This document shows, piece after piece, positions 1 through 13,818 of a stretch of 64,000 bases of DNA. The position numbers and the translations under genes are program-made. Position 1 is the first letter of the stretch. Each line of letters begins with the position of its first letter. The notes beneath the pieces were generated by a model. It ran no database searches and had not been told where the DNA came from. It was given only the letters and a program-made list of their open reading frames with translations. This DNA comes from Liolophura sinensis (Eukaryota; Mollusca; Polyplacophora; Chitonida; Chitonidae): positions 1 through 64,000 of the forward strand of contig NW_027018140.1 in the NCBI RefSeq assembly GCF_032854445.1, read 5' to 3'.

Positions 1-3000
1 GTGCTGCTGGTAAGAGCTAATCCGACGTATTTTGTGACGAGAAATCGAATGGTGCAAACCGCGTTGCTCTCCGACCAATACTTTTGCCTGTAGCGACAAT
101 GAATGATCATTTATGTCATAATTACGTGCACAGCAACGGCTCTTACTCCATGGAAACCAGGGAAATTTTGCAATTTTTCAACAGCTGCCGATACCTGGCC
201 CAATTCGCATCTTTGGCACCTTATTCATGTGGGTCTGTGGTCAGTTGTACTTTTTACAGCAGACTGTATCAAGTACCTTGTGTTTTTTATGTACAAATGG
301 TCTGGTCTTTCTACACGTAGATAAAGACATTGAGATTGTCTTGGACTAAGAAGTAAGACAATTGCTGGGGTGAGTTAAATGGCTTAGCCAAAGATTTGAC
401 GTCTTCTGGGCTACCGAAGGGCACATAACTTATAGTCAAAAGTTGAATATAGTAATGACCAGTCGCGATTGTACAGAGTACAGTGTAGCCGATTTCAATT
501 AACAAAAAGACAAGGCAAAAATGCAAAAGTGGAAAAACTGGTCCAGTGCTGCTGGTAAGAGGCTAATCCGACGTATTTTGTGACGAGAAATCGAATGGTG
601 CAAACCGCGTTGCTCTCCGACCAATACTTTGGCTGTAGTGACAATTGAATGATCATTTATGTCATAATCACGTGCCCAGCAACGGCTCTTTCTCCATGGA
701 AACCAGGGAAATTTGCAATTTTTCAACAGCTGCCGATGCCTGTCTCAATTGCGCATCTTTTGGCACCTTACTGAAGTGGGTCAGTGTTCAGTTGTACTTT
801 TTACAGCAGACTGTATCAAGTACCTTGTGTTTATCACGTACAAATGGTGTGGTTTTTCTACACGTAGATAAAGACATTGAGATTGTCTTGGACTTAGAAG
901 TAAGGCAATTGCTGGGTGAGTTAAATGGCTTAGCCGAAAGATTTGACGTCTTCTGGGCTACCGAAGGGCACATAACTTATAGTCAAAATTTGAATATAGT
1001 AATGACCAGTCGCGATTGTATAGAGTACAGTGTAGCCGATTTCAATTAACAAAAAGACCAGGCTAAAATGCAAAAGTGGAAAAACTGTTCCAGTGCTGCT
1101 GGTAAGAGGCTAATCCGACGTATTTTGTGACGAGAAATCGAATGGTGCAAACCGCGTTGCTCTCCGACCAATACGTTTGGCTGTAGCGACAATTGAATGA
1201 TCATTGATGTCATAATCACGTGCCAGCAACGGCTCTTACTCCATGGAAACCAGGGAAATTGCAAGTTTACAACAGCTGCCGATGCCTGGCTCAATTCCGC
1301 ATCTTTTGGCACCTTACTGAAGTGAGTCAGTGTTCAGTTGTACTTTTTACAGCAGACTGTATCAAGTACCTTGTGTTTTTCATGTACAAATGGTGTGGTT
1401 TTTCTACACGTAGATAAAGACATTGAGATTGTCTTGCACTTAGAAGTAAGGCAATTGCTGGGTGAGTTAATGGGCTTAGCCCAAAGATTTGACGTCTTCT
1501 GGCTACCGAAGGGCACATAACTTATAGTCAAAAGTTGAATATAGTAATGGACCAGTCGCGATTGTACAGAGTACAGTGTAGCCGATTTCATAACAAAAAG
1601 ACCAGGCAAAAATGCAAAAGTTGGAAAACTGTTCCAGTGCTGTTGATAAGAGGCTAATCCGACGTATTTTGTGACGAGAATCGAATGGTGCAAACCGCGT
1701 TGCTCTCGACCAATACTTTTGGCTGTAGCGACAATTGAATGATCATTTATGTCATAATTACGTGCACAGCAACGGCTTCTTACTCCATGGAAACCAGGGA
1801 AATTTGCAATTTTTCAACAGCTGCCGATGCCTGGCTCAATTCCGCATCTTTTGGCACCTTATCATGTGGGTCTGTGGTCAGTTGTACTTTTTACAGCAGA
1901 CTGTATCAAGTACCTTGTGTTTTTCACGTACAAATGGTGTTGTTTTTCTACACGTAGATAAAGACATTGAGATTGTCTTGGACTTAGAAGTAAGACAATT
2001 GCTGGGTGAGTTAAATGGGCTTGGCCCAAAGATTTCAGGTCTTCTGGGCTACCGAAGGGCACATAACTTATAGTCAAAAGTTGAATATAGTAATGACCAG
2101 TCGCGATTGTACAGAGTACAGTGTAGCCGATTTCAAATTAACAAAAAGACCAGGCAAAAATGCAAAAGTAGAAAAACTGTTCCAGTGCTGCTGGTAAGAG
2201 GCTAATCCGACGTATTTTGTGACGAGAAATCGAATGGTGCAAACCGCGTTGCTCTCCGACCAATACTTTTGGCTGTAGCGACAATTGAATGATCATTTAT
2301 GTCATAATCACGTGCCCAGCAACGGCTCTACTCCATGGAAAACCAGGGAAATTGGCAATTTTTTAACAGCTGCCGATGCCTGGCCCAATTCCGCATCTTT
2401 TGGCACCTTATAAATGTGGGTCTGTGGTCAGTTGTACTTTTTACAGCAGACTGTATCAAGTACCTTGTGTTTTTTATGTACAAATGGTCTGGTCTTTCTA
2501 CACGTAGATAAAGACATTGAGATTGTCTTGGACTAAGAAGTAAGACAATTGCTGGGTGAGTTAAATGGGCTTAGCCCAAAGATTTGACGTCTTCTGGGCT
2601 ACCGAAGGGCACATAACTTATAGTCAAAAGTTGAATATAGGTAATGACCAGTCGCGATTGTACAGAGTACAGTGTAGCCGATTTCAATTAACAAAAAGAC
2701 CAGGCAAAAATGCAAAAGTGGAAAAACTGTTCCAGTGCTGCTGGTAAGAGGCTAATCCGACGTATTTTGTGACGAGAATCGAATGGTGCAAACCGCGTTG
2801 CTCTCCGACCAATACTTTTGGCTGTAGCGACAATTCAATGATCATTGATGTCATAATCACGTGCCCAGCAACGGCTCTTACTCCATGGAAACCAGGGATA
2901 TTTGCAATTTTTTAACAGCTGCCGATGCCTGGCCCAATTCCGCATCTTTTGGCACCTTATAAATGTGGGTCAGTGTTCAGTTGTACTTTTTTACAGCAGA

Positions 3001-5200
3001 CTGTATCAAGTACCTTGTGTTTTTCACGTACAAATGGTGTGGTTTTTCTACACGTAGATAAAGACATTGAGATTGTCTTGGACTTAGAAGTAAGACAATT
3101 GCTGGGTGAGTTAAATGGGCTTGGCCAAAGATTTCAGTCTTCTGGGCTACCGAAGGGCACATAACTTATAGTCAAAAGTTGAATATAGTAATGACCAGTC
3201 GCTATTGTACAGAGTACAGTGTAGCCGATTTCAATTGACAAAAAGACCAGGCAAAAACGCAAAATTGGAAAAATTGTTTTAGTGCTGCTGGTAAGAGGCT
3301 AATCCGACGTATTTTGTGACGAGAAATCGAATGGTGCAAACCGCGTTGCTCTCCGACCAATACTTTTGCCTGTAGCGACAATTGAATGATCATTTATGTC
3401 ATAATTACGTGCACAGCAACGGCTCTTACTCCATGGAAACCAGGGAAATTTGCAATTTTTCAACAGCTGCCGATACCTGGCCCAATTCCGCATCTTTTGG
3501 CACCTTATTCATGTGGGTCTGTGGTCAGTTGTACTTTTTACAGCAGACTGTATCAAGTACCTTGTGTTTTTCATGTACAAATGGTCTGGTCTTTCTACAC
3601 GTAGATAAAGACATTGAGATTGTCTTGGACTAAGAAGTAAGACAATTGCTGGGTGAGTTAAATGGGCTGAGCCCAAAGATTTCAGGTCTTCTGGGCTACC
3701 GAAGGGCACATAACTTATAGTCAAAATTTGAATATAGTAATGACCAGTCGCGATTGTATAGAGTACAGTGTAGCCGATATTCAATTAACAAAAAGACCAG
3801 GCAAAAATGCAAAAGTGGAAAAACTGTTCCAGTGCTGCTGGTAAGAGGCTAATCCGACGTATTTTGTGACGAGAAATCGAATGGTGCAACCGCGTTGCTC
3901 TCCGACCAATACTTTTGGCTGTAGCGACAATTGAATGATCATTGATGTCATAATCACGTGCCCAGCAACGGCTCTTACTCCATGGAAACCAGGGAAATTT
4001 GCAAGTTTACAACAGCTGCCGATGCCTGGCTCAATTCCGCATCTTTTGGCACCTTACTGAAGTGAGTCAGTGTTCAGTTGTACTTTTTACAGCAGACTGT
4101 ATCAAGTACCTTGTGTTTTTCATGTACAAATGGTGTGGTTTTTTCTACACGTAGATAAAGACATTGAGATTGTCTTGGACTTAGAAGTAAGGCAATTGCT
4201 GGGTGAGTTAAATGGGCTTAGCCCAAAGATTTGACGTCTTCTGGGCTACCGAAGGGCACATAACTTATAGTCAAAAGTTGAATATAGTAATGACCAGTCG
4301 CGATTGTACAGAGTACAGTGTAGCCGATTTCAATAACAAAAAGACCAGGCAAAAATGCAAAAGTGGAAAAACTGTTCCAGTGCTGTTGATAAGAGGCTAA
4401 TCCGACGTATTTTGTGACGAGAAATCGAATGGTGCAAACCGCGTTGCTCTCCGACCAATACTTTTGGCTGTAGCGACAATTCAATGATCATTGGATGTCA
4501 TAATCACGTGCCCAGCAACGGCTCTTACTCCATGGAAACCAGGGATATTTGCAATTTTTTAACAGCTGCGATGCCTGCCCAATTCCGCATCTTTTGGCAC
4601 CTTATTCATGTGGTCTGTGGTCAGTTGTACTTTTTTACAGCAGACTGTATCAAGTACCTTGTGTTTTTTATGTACAAATGGTCTGGTCTTTCTACACGTA
4701 GATAAAGACATTGAGATTGTCTTGGACTAAGAAGAAAGACAATTGCTGGGTGAGTTAAATGGGCTTAGCCCAAAGATTTGACGTCTTCTGGGCCACCGAA
4801 GGGCACATAACTTATAGTCAAAAGTTGAATATAGTAATGACCAGTCGCGATTGTACAGAGTACAGTGTAGCCGATTTCAATTAACAAAAAGACCAGGCAA
4901 AAATGCAAAAGTGGAAAAACTGTTCCAGTGCTGCTAGTAAGAGGCTAATCTTACGTATTTTGTGACGAGAAATCGAATGGTGCAATCCGCGTTGCTCTCC
5001 GACCAATACGTTTGGCTGTAGTGACAATTGAATGATCATTTATGTCATAATCACGTGCCCAGCAACGGCTCTTACTCCATGGAAACCAGGGAAATTTGCA
5101 ATTTTTCAACAACTGCCGATGCCTGGCCCAATTCCGCATCTTTTGCACCTTTATAAATGTGGGTCAGTGTTCAGTTGTACTTTTTACAGCAGACTGTATC
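1..5200. other. Cluster of 1-base indels (probable assembly error)
   Basis: Monomer spacing here is irregular (546, 548, 542, 550, 549, 548, 549, 549, 548). Examples of single-base changes are AAGAGCTAATCC at the very start, GACAATGAATG near 98, GAAATTTTGC near 164, GCTGGGGTGAG near 365 and GAGAATCG near 1,677. They hit different sites in each monomer and are not inherited by sister copies, unlike the substitutions. Confidence 0.65.
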
Positions 5201-5580
5201 AAGTACCTTGTGTTTTTCACGTACAAATGGTGTGGTTTTTCTACACGTAGATAAAGACATTGAGATTGTCTTGGACTTAGAAGTAAGACAATTGCTGGGT
5301 GAGTTAAATGGGCTTGGCCCAAAGATTTCAGGTCTTCTGGGCTACCGAAGGGCACATAACTTATAGTCAAAAGTTGAATATAGTAATGACCAGTCGCTAT
5401 TGTACAGAGTACAGTGTAGCCGATTTCAATTGACAAAAAGACCAGGCAAAAACGCAAAATTGGAAAAATTGTTTTAGTGCTGCTGGTAAGAGGCTAATCC
5501 GACGTATTTTGTGACGAGAAATCGAATGGTGCAAACCGCGTTGCTCTCCGACCAATACTTTTGCCTGTAGCGACAATTGA
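3386..5580 (+). repeat. 4-monomer HOR, copy 1 (T-G-C-o)
   Basis: Four monomers at 3386, 3935, 4484 and 5032 match those 2,195-2,196 bp further on. Shared private markers are GCAAGTTTACAACAG in the G monomer, GCTGTTGATAAG in its tail, AATCTTACG at the head of the fourth monomer, and a tail with GTCGCTATTG, CAATTGACAAAAAG and TTGTTTTAGTG. That tail also precedes this copy (near 3,201), so the block extends a little to the left. The second half of the first monomer (3386) differs from copies 2 and 3: it has ACTAAGAAG and GGGCTGAGCCC instead of ACTTAGAAG and GGCTTAGCCG. Several 1-bp indels separate this copy from the others. Confidence 0.88.
3935..4483 (+). repeat. Monomer type G, exemplar
   Basis: Type G has TTGAATGATCATTGATG, GCAAGTTTACAACAG, TTACTGAAGTGAGTCAG and a tail with GCTGTTGATAAG. 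Copies are at 1197, 3935, 6128 and 8326, the last three exactly one per 4-monomer HOR. The monomer at 8875 has the G head but the rest of its HOR neighbour at 6679. Confidence 0.84.
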
Positions 5581-7776
5581 ATGATCATTTATGTCATAAT
5601 TACGTGCACAGCAACGGCTCTTACTCCATGGAAACCAGGGAAATTTGCAATTTTTCAACAGCTGCCGATACCTGGCCCAATTCCGCATCTTTTGGCACCT
5701 TATTCATGTGGGTCTGTGGTCAGTTGTACTTTTTACAGCAGACTGTATCAAGTACCTTGTGTTTATCACGTACAAATGGTGTGGTTTTTCTACACGTAGA
5801 TAAAGACATTGAGATTGTCTTGGACTTAGAAGTAAGGCAATTGCTGGGTGAGTTAAATGGGCTTAGCCGAAAGATTTGACGTCTTCTGGGCTACCGAAGG
5901 GCACATAACTTATAGTCAAAATTTGAATATAGTAATGACCAGTCGCGATATAGAGTACAGTGTAGCCGATTTCAATTAACAAAAAGACCAGGCAAAAAAT
6001 GCAAAAGTGGAAAAACTGCTCCAGTGCTGCTGGTAAGAGGCTAATCCGACGTATTTTGTGACGAGAAATCGAATGGTGCAAACCGCGTTGCTCTCCGACC
6101 AATACTTTTGGCTGTAGCGACAATTGAATGATCATTGATGTCATAATCACGTGCCCAGCAACGGCTCTTACTCCATGGAAACCAGGGAAATTTGCAAGTT
6201 TACAACAGCTGCCGATGCCTGGCTCAATTCCGCATCTTTTGGCACCTTACTGAAGTGAGTCAGTGTTTCAGTTGTACTTTTTTACAGCAGACTGTATCAA
6301 GTACCTTGTGTTTTTCATGTACAAATGGTGTGGTTTTTCTACACGTAGATAAAGACATTGAGATTGTCTTGGACTTAGAAGTAAGGCAATTGCTGGGTGA
6401 GTTAAATGGGCTTAGCCCAAAGATTTGACGTCTTCTGGGCTACCGAAGGGCACATAACTTATAGTCAAAAGTTGAATATAGTAATGACCAGTCGCGATTG
6501 TACAGAGTACAGTGTAGCCGATTTCAATTAACAAAAAGACCAGGCAAAAATGCAAAAGTGGAAAAACTGTTCCAGTGCTGTTGATAAGAGGCTAATCCGA
6601 CGTATTTTGTGACGAGAAATCGAATGGTGCAAACCGCGTTGCTCTCCGACCAATACTTTTGGCTGTAGCGACAATTCAATGATCATTGATGTCATAATCA
6701 CGTGCCCAGCAACGGCTCTTACTCCATGGAAACCAGGGATATTTGCAATTTTTTAACAGCTGCCGATGCCTGGCCCAATTCCGCATCTTTTGGCACCTTA
6801 TTCATGTGGGTCTGTGGTCAGTTGTACTTTTTACAGCAGACTGTATCAAGTACCTTGTGTTTTTTATCTACAAATGGTCTGGTCTTTCTACACGTAGATA
6901 AAGACATTGAGATTGTCTTGGACTAAGAAGAAAGACAATTGCTGGGTGAGTTAAATGGGCTTAGCCCAAAGATTTGACGTCTTCTGGGCCACCGAAGGGC
7001 ACATAACTTATAGTCAAAAGTTGAATATAGTAATGACCAGTCGCGATTGTACAGAGTACAGTGTAGCCGATTTCAATTAACAAAAAGACCAGGCAAAAAT
7101 GCAAAAGTGGAAAAACTGTTCCAGTGCTGCTAGTAAGAGGCTAATCTTACGTATTTTGTGACGAGAAATCGAATGGTGCAATCCGCGTTGCTCTCCGACC
7201 AATACTTTTGGCTGTAGTGACAATTGAATGATCATTTATGTCATAATCACGTGCCCAGCAACGGCTCTTACTCCATGGAAACCAGGGAAATTTGCAATTT
7301 TTCAACAACTGCCGATGCCTGGCCCAATTCCGCATCTTTTGGCACCTTATAAATGTGGGTCAGTGTTCAGTTGTACTTTTTACAGCAGACTGTATCAAGT
7401 ACCTTGTGTTTTTTATGTACAAATGGTGTGGTTTTTCTACACGTAGATAAAGACATTGAGATTGTCTTGGACTTAGAAGTAAGACAATTGCTGGGTGAGT
7501 TAAATGGGCTTGGCCCAAAGATTTCAGGTCTTCTGGGCTACCGAAGGGCACATAACTTATAGTCAAAAGTTGAATATAGTAATGACCAGTCGCTATTGTA
7601 CAGAGTACAGTGTAGCCGATTTCAATTGACAAAAAGACCAGGCAAAAACGCAAAATTGGAAAAATTGTTTTAGTGCTGCTGGTAAGAGGCTAATCCGACG
7701 TATTTTGTGACGAGAAATCGAATGGTGCAAACCGCGTTGCTCTCCGACCAATACTTTTGCCTGTAGCGACAATTGA
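5581..7776 (+). repeat. 4-monomer HOR, copy 2 (T-G-C-o)
   Basis: Monomers at 5581, 6128, 6679 and 7228 repeat the order and private markers of copy 1. The GTCGCTATTG tail marker lies at about 7,590, 2,196 bp after its counterpart near 5,394. Copies 2 and 3 agree more closely with each other than with copy 1 in the T monomer, sharing GTGTTTATCACG and GGCTTAGCCGAAAG. This suggests their duplication is the more recent. Confidence 0.88.
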
Positions 7777-9973
7777 ATGATCATTTATGTCATAATTACG
7801 TGCACAGCAACGGCTCTTACTCCATGGAAACCAGGGAAATTTGCAATTTTTCAACAGCTGCCGATACCTGGCCCAATTCCGCATCTTTTGGCACCTTATT
7901 CATGTGGGTCTGTGGTCAGTTGTACTTTTTACAGCAGACTGTATCAAGTACCTTGTGTTTATCACGTACAAATGGTGTGGTTTTTCTACACGTAGATAAA
8001 GACATTGAGATTGTCTTGGACTTAGAAGTAAGGCAATTGCTGGGTGAGTTAAATGGGCTTAGCCGAAAGATTTGACGTCTTCTGGGCTACCGAAGGGCAC
8101 ATAACTTATAGTCAAAAGTTGAATATAGTAATGACCAGTCGCGATTGTATAGAGTACAGTGTAGCCGATTTCAATTAACAAAAAGACCAGGTAAAAATGC
8201 AAAAGTGGAAAAACTGCTCCAGTGCTGCTGGTAAGAGGCTAATCCGACGTATTTTGTGACGAGAAATCGAATGGTGCAAACCGCGTTGCTCTCCGACCAA
8301 TACTTTTGGCTGTAGCGACAATTGAATGATCATTGATGTCATAATCACGTGCCCAGCAACGGCTCTTACTCCATGGAAACCAGGGAAATTTGCAAGTTTA
8401 CAACAGCTGCCGATGCCTGGCTCAATTCCGCATCTTTTGGCACCTTACTGAAGTGAGTCAGTGTTCAGTTGTACTTTTTACAGCAGACTGTATCAAGTAC
8501 CTTGTGTTTTTCATGTACAAATGGTGTGGTTTTTCTACACGTAGATAAAGACATTGAGATTGTCTTGGACTTAGAAGTAAGGCAATTGCTGGGTGAGTTA
8601 AATGGGCTTAGCCCAAAGATTTGACGTCTTCTGGGCTACCGAAGGGCACATAACTTATAGTCAAAAGTTGAATATAGTAATGACCAGTCGCGATTGTACA
8701 GAGTACAGTGTAGCCGATTTCAATTAACAAAAAGACCAGGCAAAAATGCAAAAGTGGAAAAACTGTTCCAGTGCTGTTGATAAGAGGCTAATCCGACGTA
8801 TTTTGTGACGAGAAATCGAATGGTGCAAACCGCGTTGCTCTCCGACCAATACTTTTGGCTGTAGCGACAATTGAATGATCATTGATGTCATAATCACGTG
8901 CCCAGCAACGGCTCTTACTCCATGGAAACCAGGGATATTTGCAATTTTTTAACAGCTGCCGATGCCTGGCCCAATTCCGCATCTTTTGGCACCTTATTCA
9001 TGTGGGTCTGTGGTCAGTTGTACTTTTTACAGCAGACTGTATCAAGTACCTTGTGTTTTTTATGTACAAATGGTCTGGTCTTTCTACACGTAGATAAAGA
9101 CATTGAGATTGTCTTGGACTAAGAAGAAAGACAATTGCTGGGTGAGTTAAATGGGCTTAGCCCAAAGATTTGACGTCTTCTGGGCCACCGAAGGGCACAT
9201 AACTTATAGTCAAAAGTTGAATATAGTAATGACCAGTCGCGATTGTACAGAGTACAGTGTAGCCGATTTCAATTAACAAAAAGACCAGGCAAAAATGCAA
9301 AAGTGGAAAAACTGTTCCAGTGCTGCTAGTAAGAGGCTAATCTTACGTATTTTGTGACGAGAAATCGAATGGTGCAATCCGCGTTGCTCTCCGACCAATA
9401 CGTTTGGCTGTAGTGACAATTGAATGATCATTTATGTCATAATCACGTGCCCAGCAACGGCTCTTACTCCATGGAAACCAGGGAAATTTGCAATTTTTCA
9501 ACAGCTGCCGATGCCTGGCTCAATTCCGCATCTTTTGGCACCTTATTCATGTGGGTCTGTGGTCAGTTGTACTTTTTACAGCAGACTGTATCAAGTACCT
9601 TGTGTTTTTCACGTACAAATGGTGTGGTTTTTCTACACGTAGATAAAGACATTGAGATTGTCTTGGACTTAGAAGTAAGACAATTGCTGGGTGAGTTAAA
9701 TGGGCTTGGCCCAAAGATTTCAGGTCTTCTGGGCTACCGAAGGGCACATAACTTATAGTCAAAAGTTGAATATAGTAATGACCAGTCGCGATTGTACAGA
9801 GTACAGTGTAGCCGATTTCAATTAACAAAAAGACCAGGCAAAAATGCAAAAGTAGAAAAAACTGTTCCAGTGCTGCTGGTAAGAGGCTAGTCCGACGTAT
9901 TTTGTGACGAGAAATCGAATGGTGCAAACCGCGTTGCTCTCCGACCAATACTTTTGGCTGTAGTGACAATTGA
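7777..9973 (+). repeat. 4-monomer HOR, copy 3, last monomer hybrid
   Basis: Monomers at 7777, 8326 and 8875 repeat copies 1 and 2. The fourth (9424) keeps the copy-specific head (AATCTTACG near 9,339, GCAATCCGCG, TACGTTTGGCTGTAGTGAC). From about 9,499 it has CAACAGCTG, GGCTCAATTCC, TTATTCATGTGGGTCTG and CTTGGCCCAAAG instead of CAACAACTG, GGCCC, TTATAAATG and so on. The switch lies between about 9,420 and 9,499 and ends the HOR run. Confidence 0.82.
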
Positions 9974-10522
9974 ATGATCATTTATGTCATAATCACGTGC
10001 GTAGCAACGGCTCTTACTCCATGGAAACCAGGGAAATTTTCAATTTTTCAACAGCTGCCGATGCCTGTCTCAATTCCGCATCTTTTGGCACCTTATTCAT
10101 GTGGGTCTGTGGTCAGTTGTACTTTTTACAGCAGACTGTATCAAGTACCTTGTGTTTTTCACGTACAAATGGTGTGGTTTTTCTACACGTAGATAAAGAC
10201 ATTGAGATTGTCTTGGACTTAGAAGTAAGACAATTGCTGGGTGAGTTAAATGGGCTTAGCCCAAAGATTTCATGTCTTCTGGGCTACCGAAGGGCACATA
10301 ACTTATAGTCAAAAGTTGAATATAGTAATGACCAGTCGCGATTGTACAGAGTACAGTGTAGCCGATTTCAATTAACAAAAAGACCAGGCAAAAATGCAAA
10401 AGTGCAAAAACTGTTCCAGTGCTGCTGGTAAGAGGCTAATCCGACGTATTTTGTGACGAGAAATCGAATGGTGCAAACCGTGTTGCTCTCCGACCAATAC
10501 GTTTGGCTGTAGTGACAATTGA

Positions 10523-12170
10523 ATGATCATTTATGTCATAATCACGTGCCCAGCAACGGCTCTTACTCCATGGAAACCAGGAAAATTTGCAAGTTTTCAA
10601 CAGCTGCCGATGCCTGGCTCAATTCCGCATCTTTTGGCACCTTACTGATGTGAGTCAGTGTTCAGTTGTACTTTTTACAGCAGACTGTATCAAGTACCTT
10701 GTGTTTTTCATGTACAAATGGTGTGGTTTTTCTACACGTAGATAAAGACATTGAGATTGTCTTGCACTTAGAAGTAAGGCAATTGCTGGGTGAGTTAAAT
10801 GGGCTTAGCCCAAAGATTTCAGGTCTTCTGGGCTACCGAAGGGCACATAACTTATAGTCAAAAGTTGAATATAGTAATGACCAGTCGCGATTGTACAGAG
10901 TACAGTGTAGCCGATTTCAATTAACAAAAAGACCAGGTAAAAATGCAAAAGTGGAAAAACTGTTCCAGTGCTGCTGGTAAGACGTTAATCCGACGTATTT
11001 TGTGACGAGAAATCGAATGGTGCAAACCGCGTTGCTCTCCGACCAATACTTTTGGCTGTAGCGACAATTGCATGACTATTTATGTCATTATCACGTGCCC
11101 AGCAACGGCTCTTACTCCATGGAAACCAGGGAAATTTGCAATTTTTTAACAGCTGCCGATGCCTGGCTCAATTGCGCATCTTTTGGCACCTTACTGAAGT
11201 GGGTCAGTGTTCAGTTGTACTTTTTACAGCAGACTGTATCAAGTACCTTGTGTTTATCACGTACAAATGGTGTGGTTTTTCTACACGTAGATAAAGACAT
11301 TGAGATTGTCTTGCACTTAGAAGTAAGGCAATTGCAGGGTGAGTTAAATGGGCTTAGCCCAAAAATTTCAGGTCTTCTGGGCTACCGAAGGGCACATAAC
11401 TTATAGTCAAAAGTTGAATATAGTAATGACCAGTCGCGATTGTACAGATTACAGTGTAGCCGATTTCAATTAACAAAAAGACCAGGCAAAAATGCAAAAG
11501 TGGAAAAACTGTTCCAGTGCTGCTGGTAAGAGGCTAATCCGACGTATTTTGTGACGAGAAATCGAATGGTGCAAACCGCGTTGCTCTGCGACCAATACGT
11601 TTGGCTGTAGCGACAATTGAATGACCATTTATGTCATAATCACGTGCCCAGCAACGACTCTTACTCCATGGAAACCAGGGAAATTTGCAATTTTTCAACA
11701 GCTGCCGATGCCTGTCTCAATTCCGCATCTTTTGGCACCTTACTGAAGTGGGTCAGTGTTCAGTTGTACTTTTTACAGCAGACTGTATCAAGTACCTTGT
11801 GTTTATCACGTACAAATGGTGTGGTTTTTCTACACGTAGATAAAGACATTGAGATTGTCTTGCACTTAGAAGTAAGGCAATTGCTGGGTGAGTTAAATGG
11901 GCTTAGCCGAAATATTTTGACGTCTTCTGGGCTACCGAAGGGCACATAACTTATAGTCAAAAGTTGAATATAGTAATGACCAGTCGCGATTGTACAGAGT
12001 ACAGTGTAGCCGATTTCAATTAACAAAAAGACCAGGCAAAAATGCAAAAGTGCAAAAACTGTTCCAGTGCTGTTGGTAAGAGGCTAATCCGACGTATTTT
12101 GTGACGAGAAATCGAATGGTGCAAACCGTGTTGCTCTCCGACCAATACGTTTGGCTGTAGTGCCAAATGA
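10523..12170 (+). repeat. 3-monomer HOR, copy 1 (o-H-D)
   Basis: Monomers at 10523, 11072 and 11621 are matched 1,648 bp later. Markers are CAGGAAAATTTGCAAG and TTACTGATGTGAGTCAG in the first, AAGACGTTAATCC at its end (GACGTTAAT at 10,981 and 12,629), GCATGACTATTTATG in the H monomer, and ATGACCATTTATG with CGAAATATTTTGACG in the D monomer. The D monomer is 550 bp because its CGAAATATTTTGACG segment is one base longer than the usual CCAAAGATTTGACG. Confidence 0.88.
11621..12170 (+). repeat. Monomer type D (550 bp), exemplar
   Basis: Type D has ATGACCATTTATG (which breaks the AATGATCATT palindrome), CAACGACTC, GATGCCTGTCTC, CTTACTGAAGTGGG, GTGTTTATCACG, CTTGCACTTAG and CGAAATATTTTGACG. The last is one base longer than in other types and explains the 550-bp spacing. 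Copies are at 11621, 13269, 16565, 18213, 23714, 25359, 26459, 27009, 30305, 35247, 36346, 36897, 39095, 39645 (head has CAACGGCTC), 50625, 52822, 56663 and 62148. D is the most internally consistent type and spans most of the array. Confidence 0.9.
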
Positions 12171-13818
12171 ATGATCATTTATGTCATAATCACGTGCCCA
12201 GCAACGGCTCTTACTCCATGGAAACCAGGAAAATTTGCAAGTTTTCAACAGCTGCCGATGCCTGGCTCAATTCCGCATCTTTTGGCACCTTACTGATGTG
12301 AGTCAGTGTTCAGTTGTACTTTTTACAGCAGACTGTATCAAGTACCTTGTGTTTTTCATGTACAAATGGTGTGGTTTTTCTACACGTAGATAAAGACATT
12401 GAGATTGTCTTGCACTTAGAAGTAAGGCAATTGCTGGGTGAGTTAAATGGGCTTAGCCCAAAGATTTCAGGTCTTCTGGGCTACCGAAGGGCACATAACT
12501 TATAGTCAAAAGTTGAATATAGTAATGACCAGTCGCGATTGTACAGAGTACAGTGTAGCCGATTTCAATTAACAAAAAGACCAGGTAAAAATGCAAAAGT
12601 GGAAAAACTGTTCCAGTGCTGCTGGTAAGACGTTAATCCGACGTATTTTGTGACGAGAAATCGAATGGTGCAAACCGCGTTGCTCTCCGACCAATACTTT
12701 TGGCTGTAGCGACAATTGCATGACTATTTATGTCATTATCACGTGCCCAGCAACGGCTCTTACTCCATGGAAACCAGGGAAATTTGCAATTTTTTAACAG
12801 CTGCCGATGCCTGGCTCAATTGCGCATCTTTTGGCACCTTACTGAAGTGGGTCAGTGTTCAGTTGTACTTTTTACAGCAGACTGTATCAAGTACCTTGTG
12901 TTTATCACGTACAAATGGTGTGGTTTTTCTACACGTAGATAAAGACATTGAGATTGTCTTGCACTTAGAAGTAAGGCAATTGCTGGGTGAGTTAAATGGG
13001 CTTAGCCCAAAAATTTCAGGTCTTCTGGGCTACCGAAGGGCACATAACTTATAGTCAAAAGTTGAATATAGTAATGACCAGTCGCGATTGTACAGATTAC
13101 AGTGTAGCCGATTTCAATTAACAAAAAGACCAGGCAAAAATGCAAAAGTGGAAAAACTGTTCCAGTGCTGCTGGTAAGAGGCTAATCCGACGTATTTTGT
13201 GACGAGAAATCGAATGGTGCAAACCGCGTTGCTCTGCGACCAATACGTTTGGCTGTAGCGACAATTGAATGACCATTTATGTCATAATCACGTGCCCAGC
13301 AACGACTCTTACTCCATGGAAACCAGGGAAATTTGCAATTTTTCAACAGCTGCCGATGCCTGTCTCAATTCCGCATCTTTTGGCACCTTACTGAAGTGGG
13401 TCAGTGTTCAGTTGTACTTTTTACAGCAGACTGTATCAAGTACCTTGTGTTTATCACGTACAAATGGTGTGGTTTTTCTACACGTAGATAAAGACATTGA
13501 GATTGTCTTGCACTTAGAAGTAAGGCAATTGCTGGGTGAGTTAAATGGGCTTAGCCGAAATATTTTGACGTCTTCTGGGCTACCGAAGGGCACATAACTT
13601 ATAGTCAAAAGTTGAATATAGTAATGACCAGTCGCGATTGTATAGAGTACAGTGTAGCCGATTTCAATTAACAAAAAGACCAGGCAAAAATGCAAAAGTG
13701 GAAAAACTGTTCCAGTGCTGCTGGTAAGAGGCTAATCCGACGTATTTTGTGACGAGAAATCGAATGGTGCAAACCGCGTTGCTCTCCGACCAATACTTTT
13801 GGCTGTAGCGACAATTCA
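12171..13818 (+). repeat. 3-monomer HOR, copy 2 (o-H-D)
   Basis: This repeats 10,523-12,170 at an offset of 1,648. Differences seen by eye include GTGCCAAATGAATG at its left end against GTGACAATTGAATG, GCTGGGTGAG at about 12,980 against GCAGGGTGAG at about 11,332, and TATAGAGTAC against TACAGAGTAC in the D tail. The same three monomers occur again at 17,115-18,763. Confidence 0.88.
12720..13268 (+). repeat. Monomer type H, exemplar
   Basis: Type H has GCATGACTATTTATGTCATTATCACG in its head and CTCAATTGCGCATC. It occurs only at 11072, 12720 and 17664, always preceded by the AAGACGTTAATCC junction and followed by a D monomer. It is therefore confined to the 10.5-18.8 kb blocks and looks young. 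Confidence 0.85.
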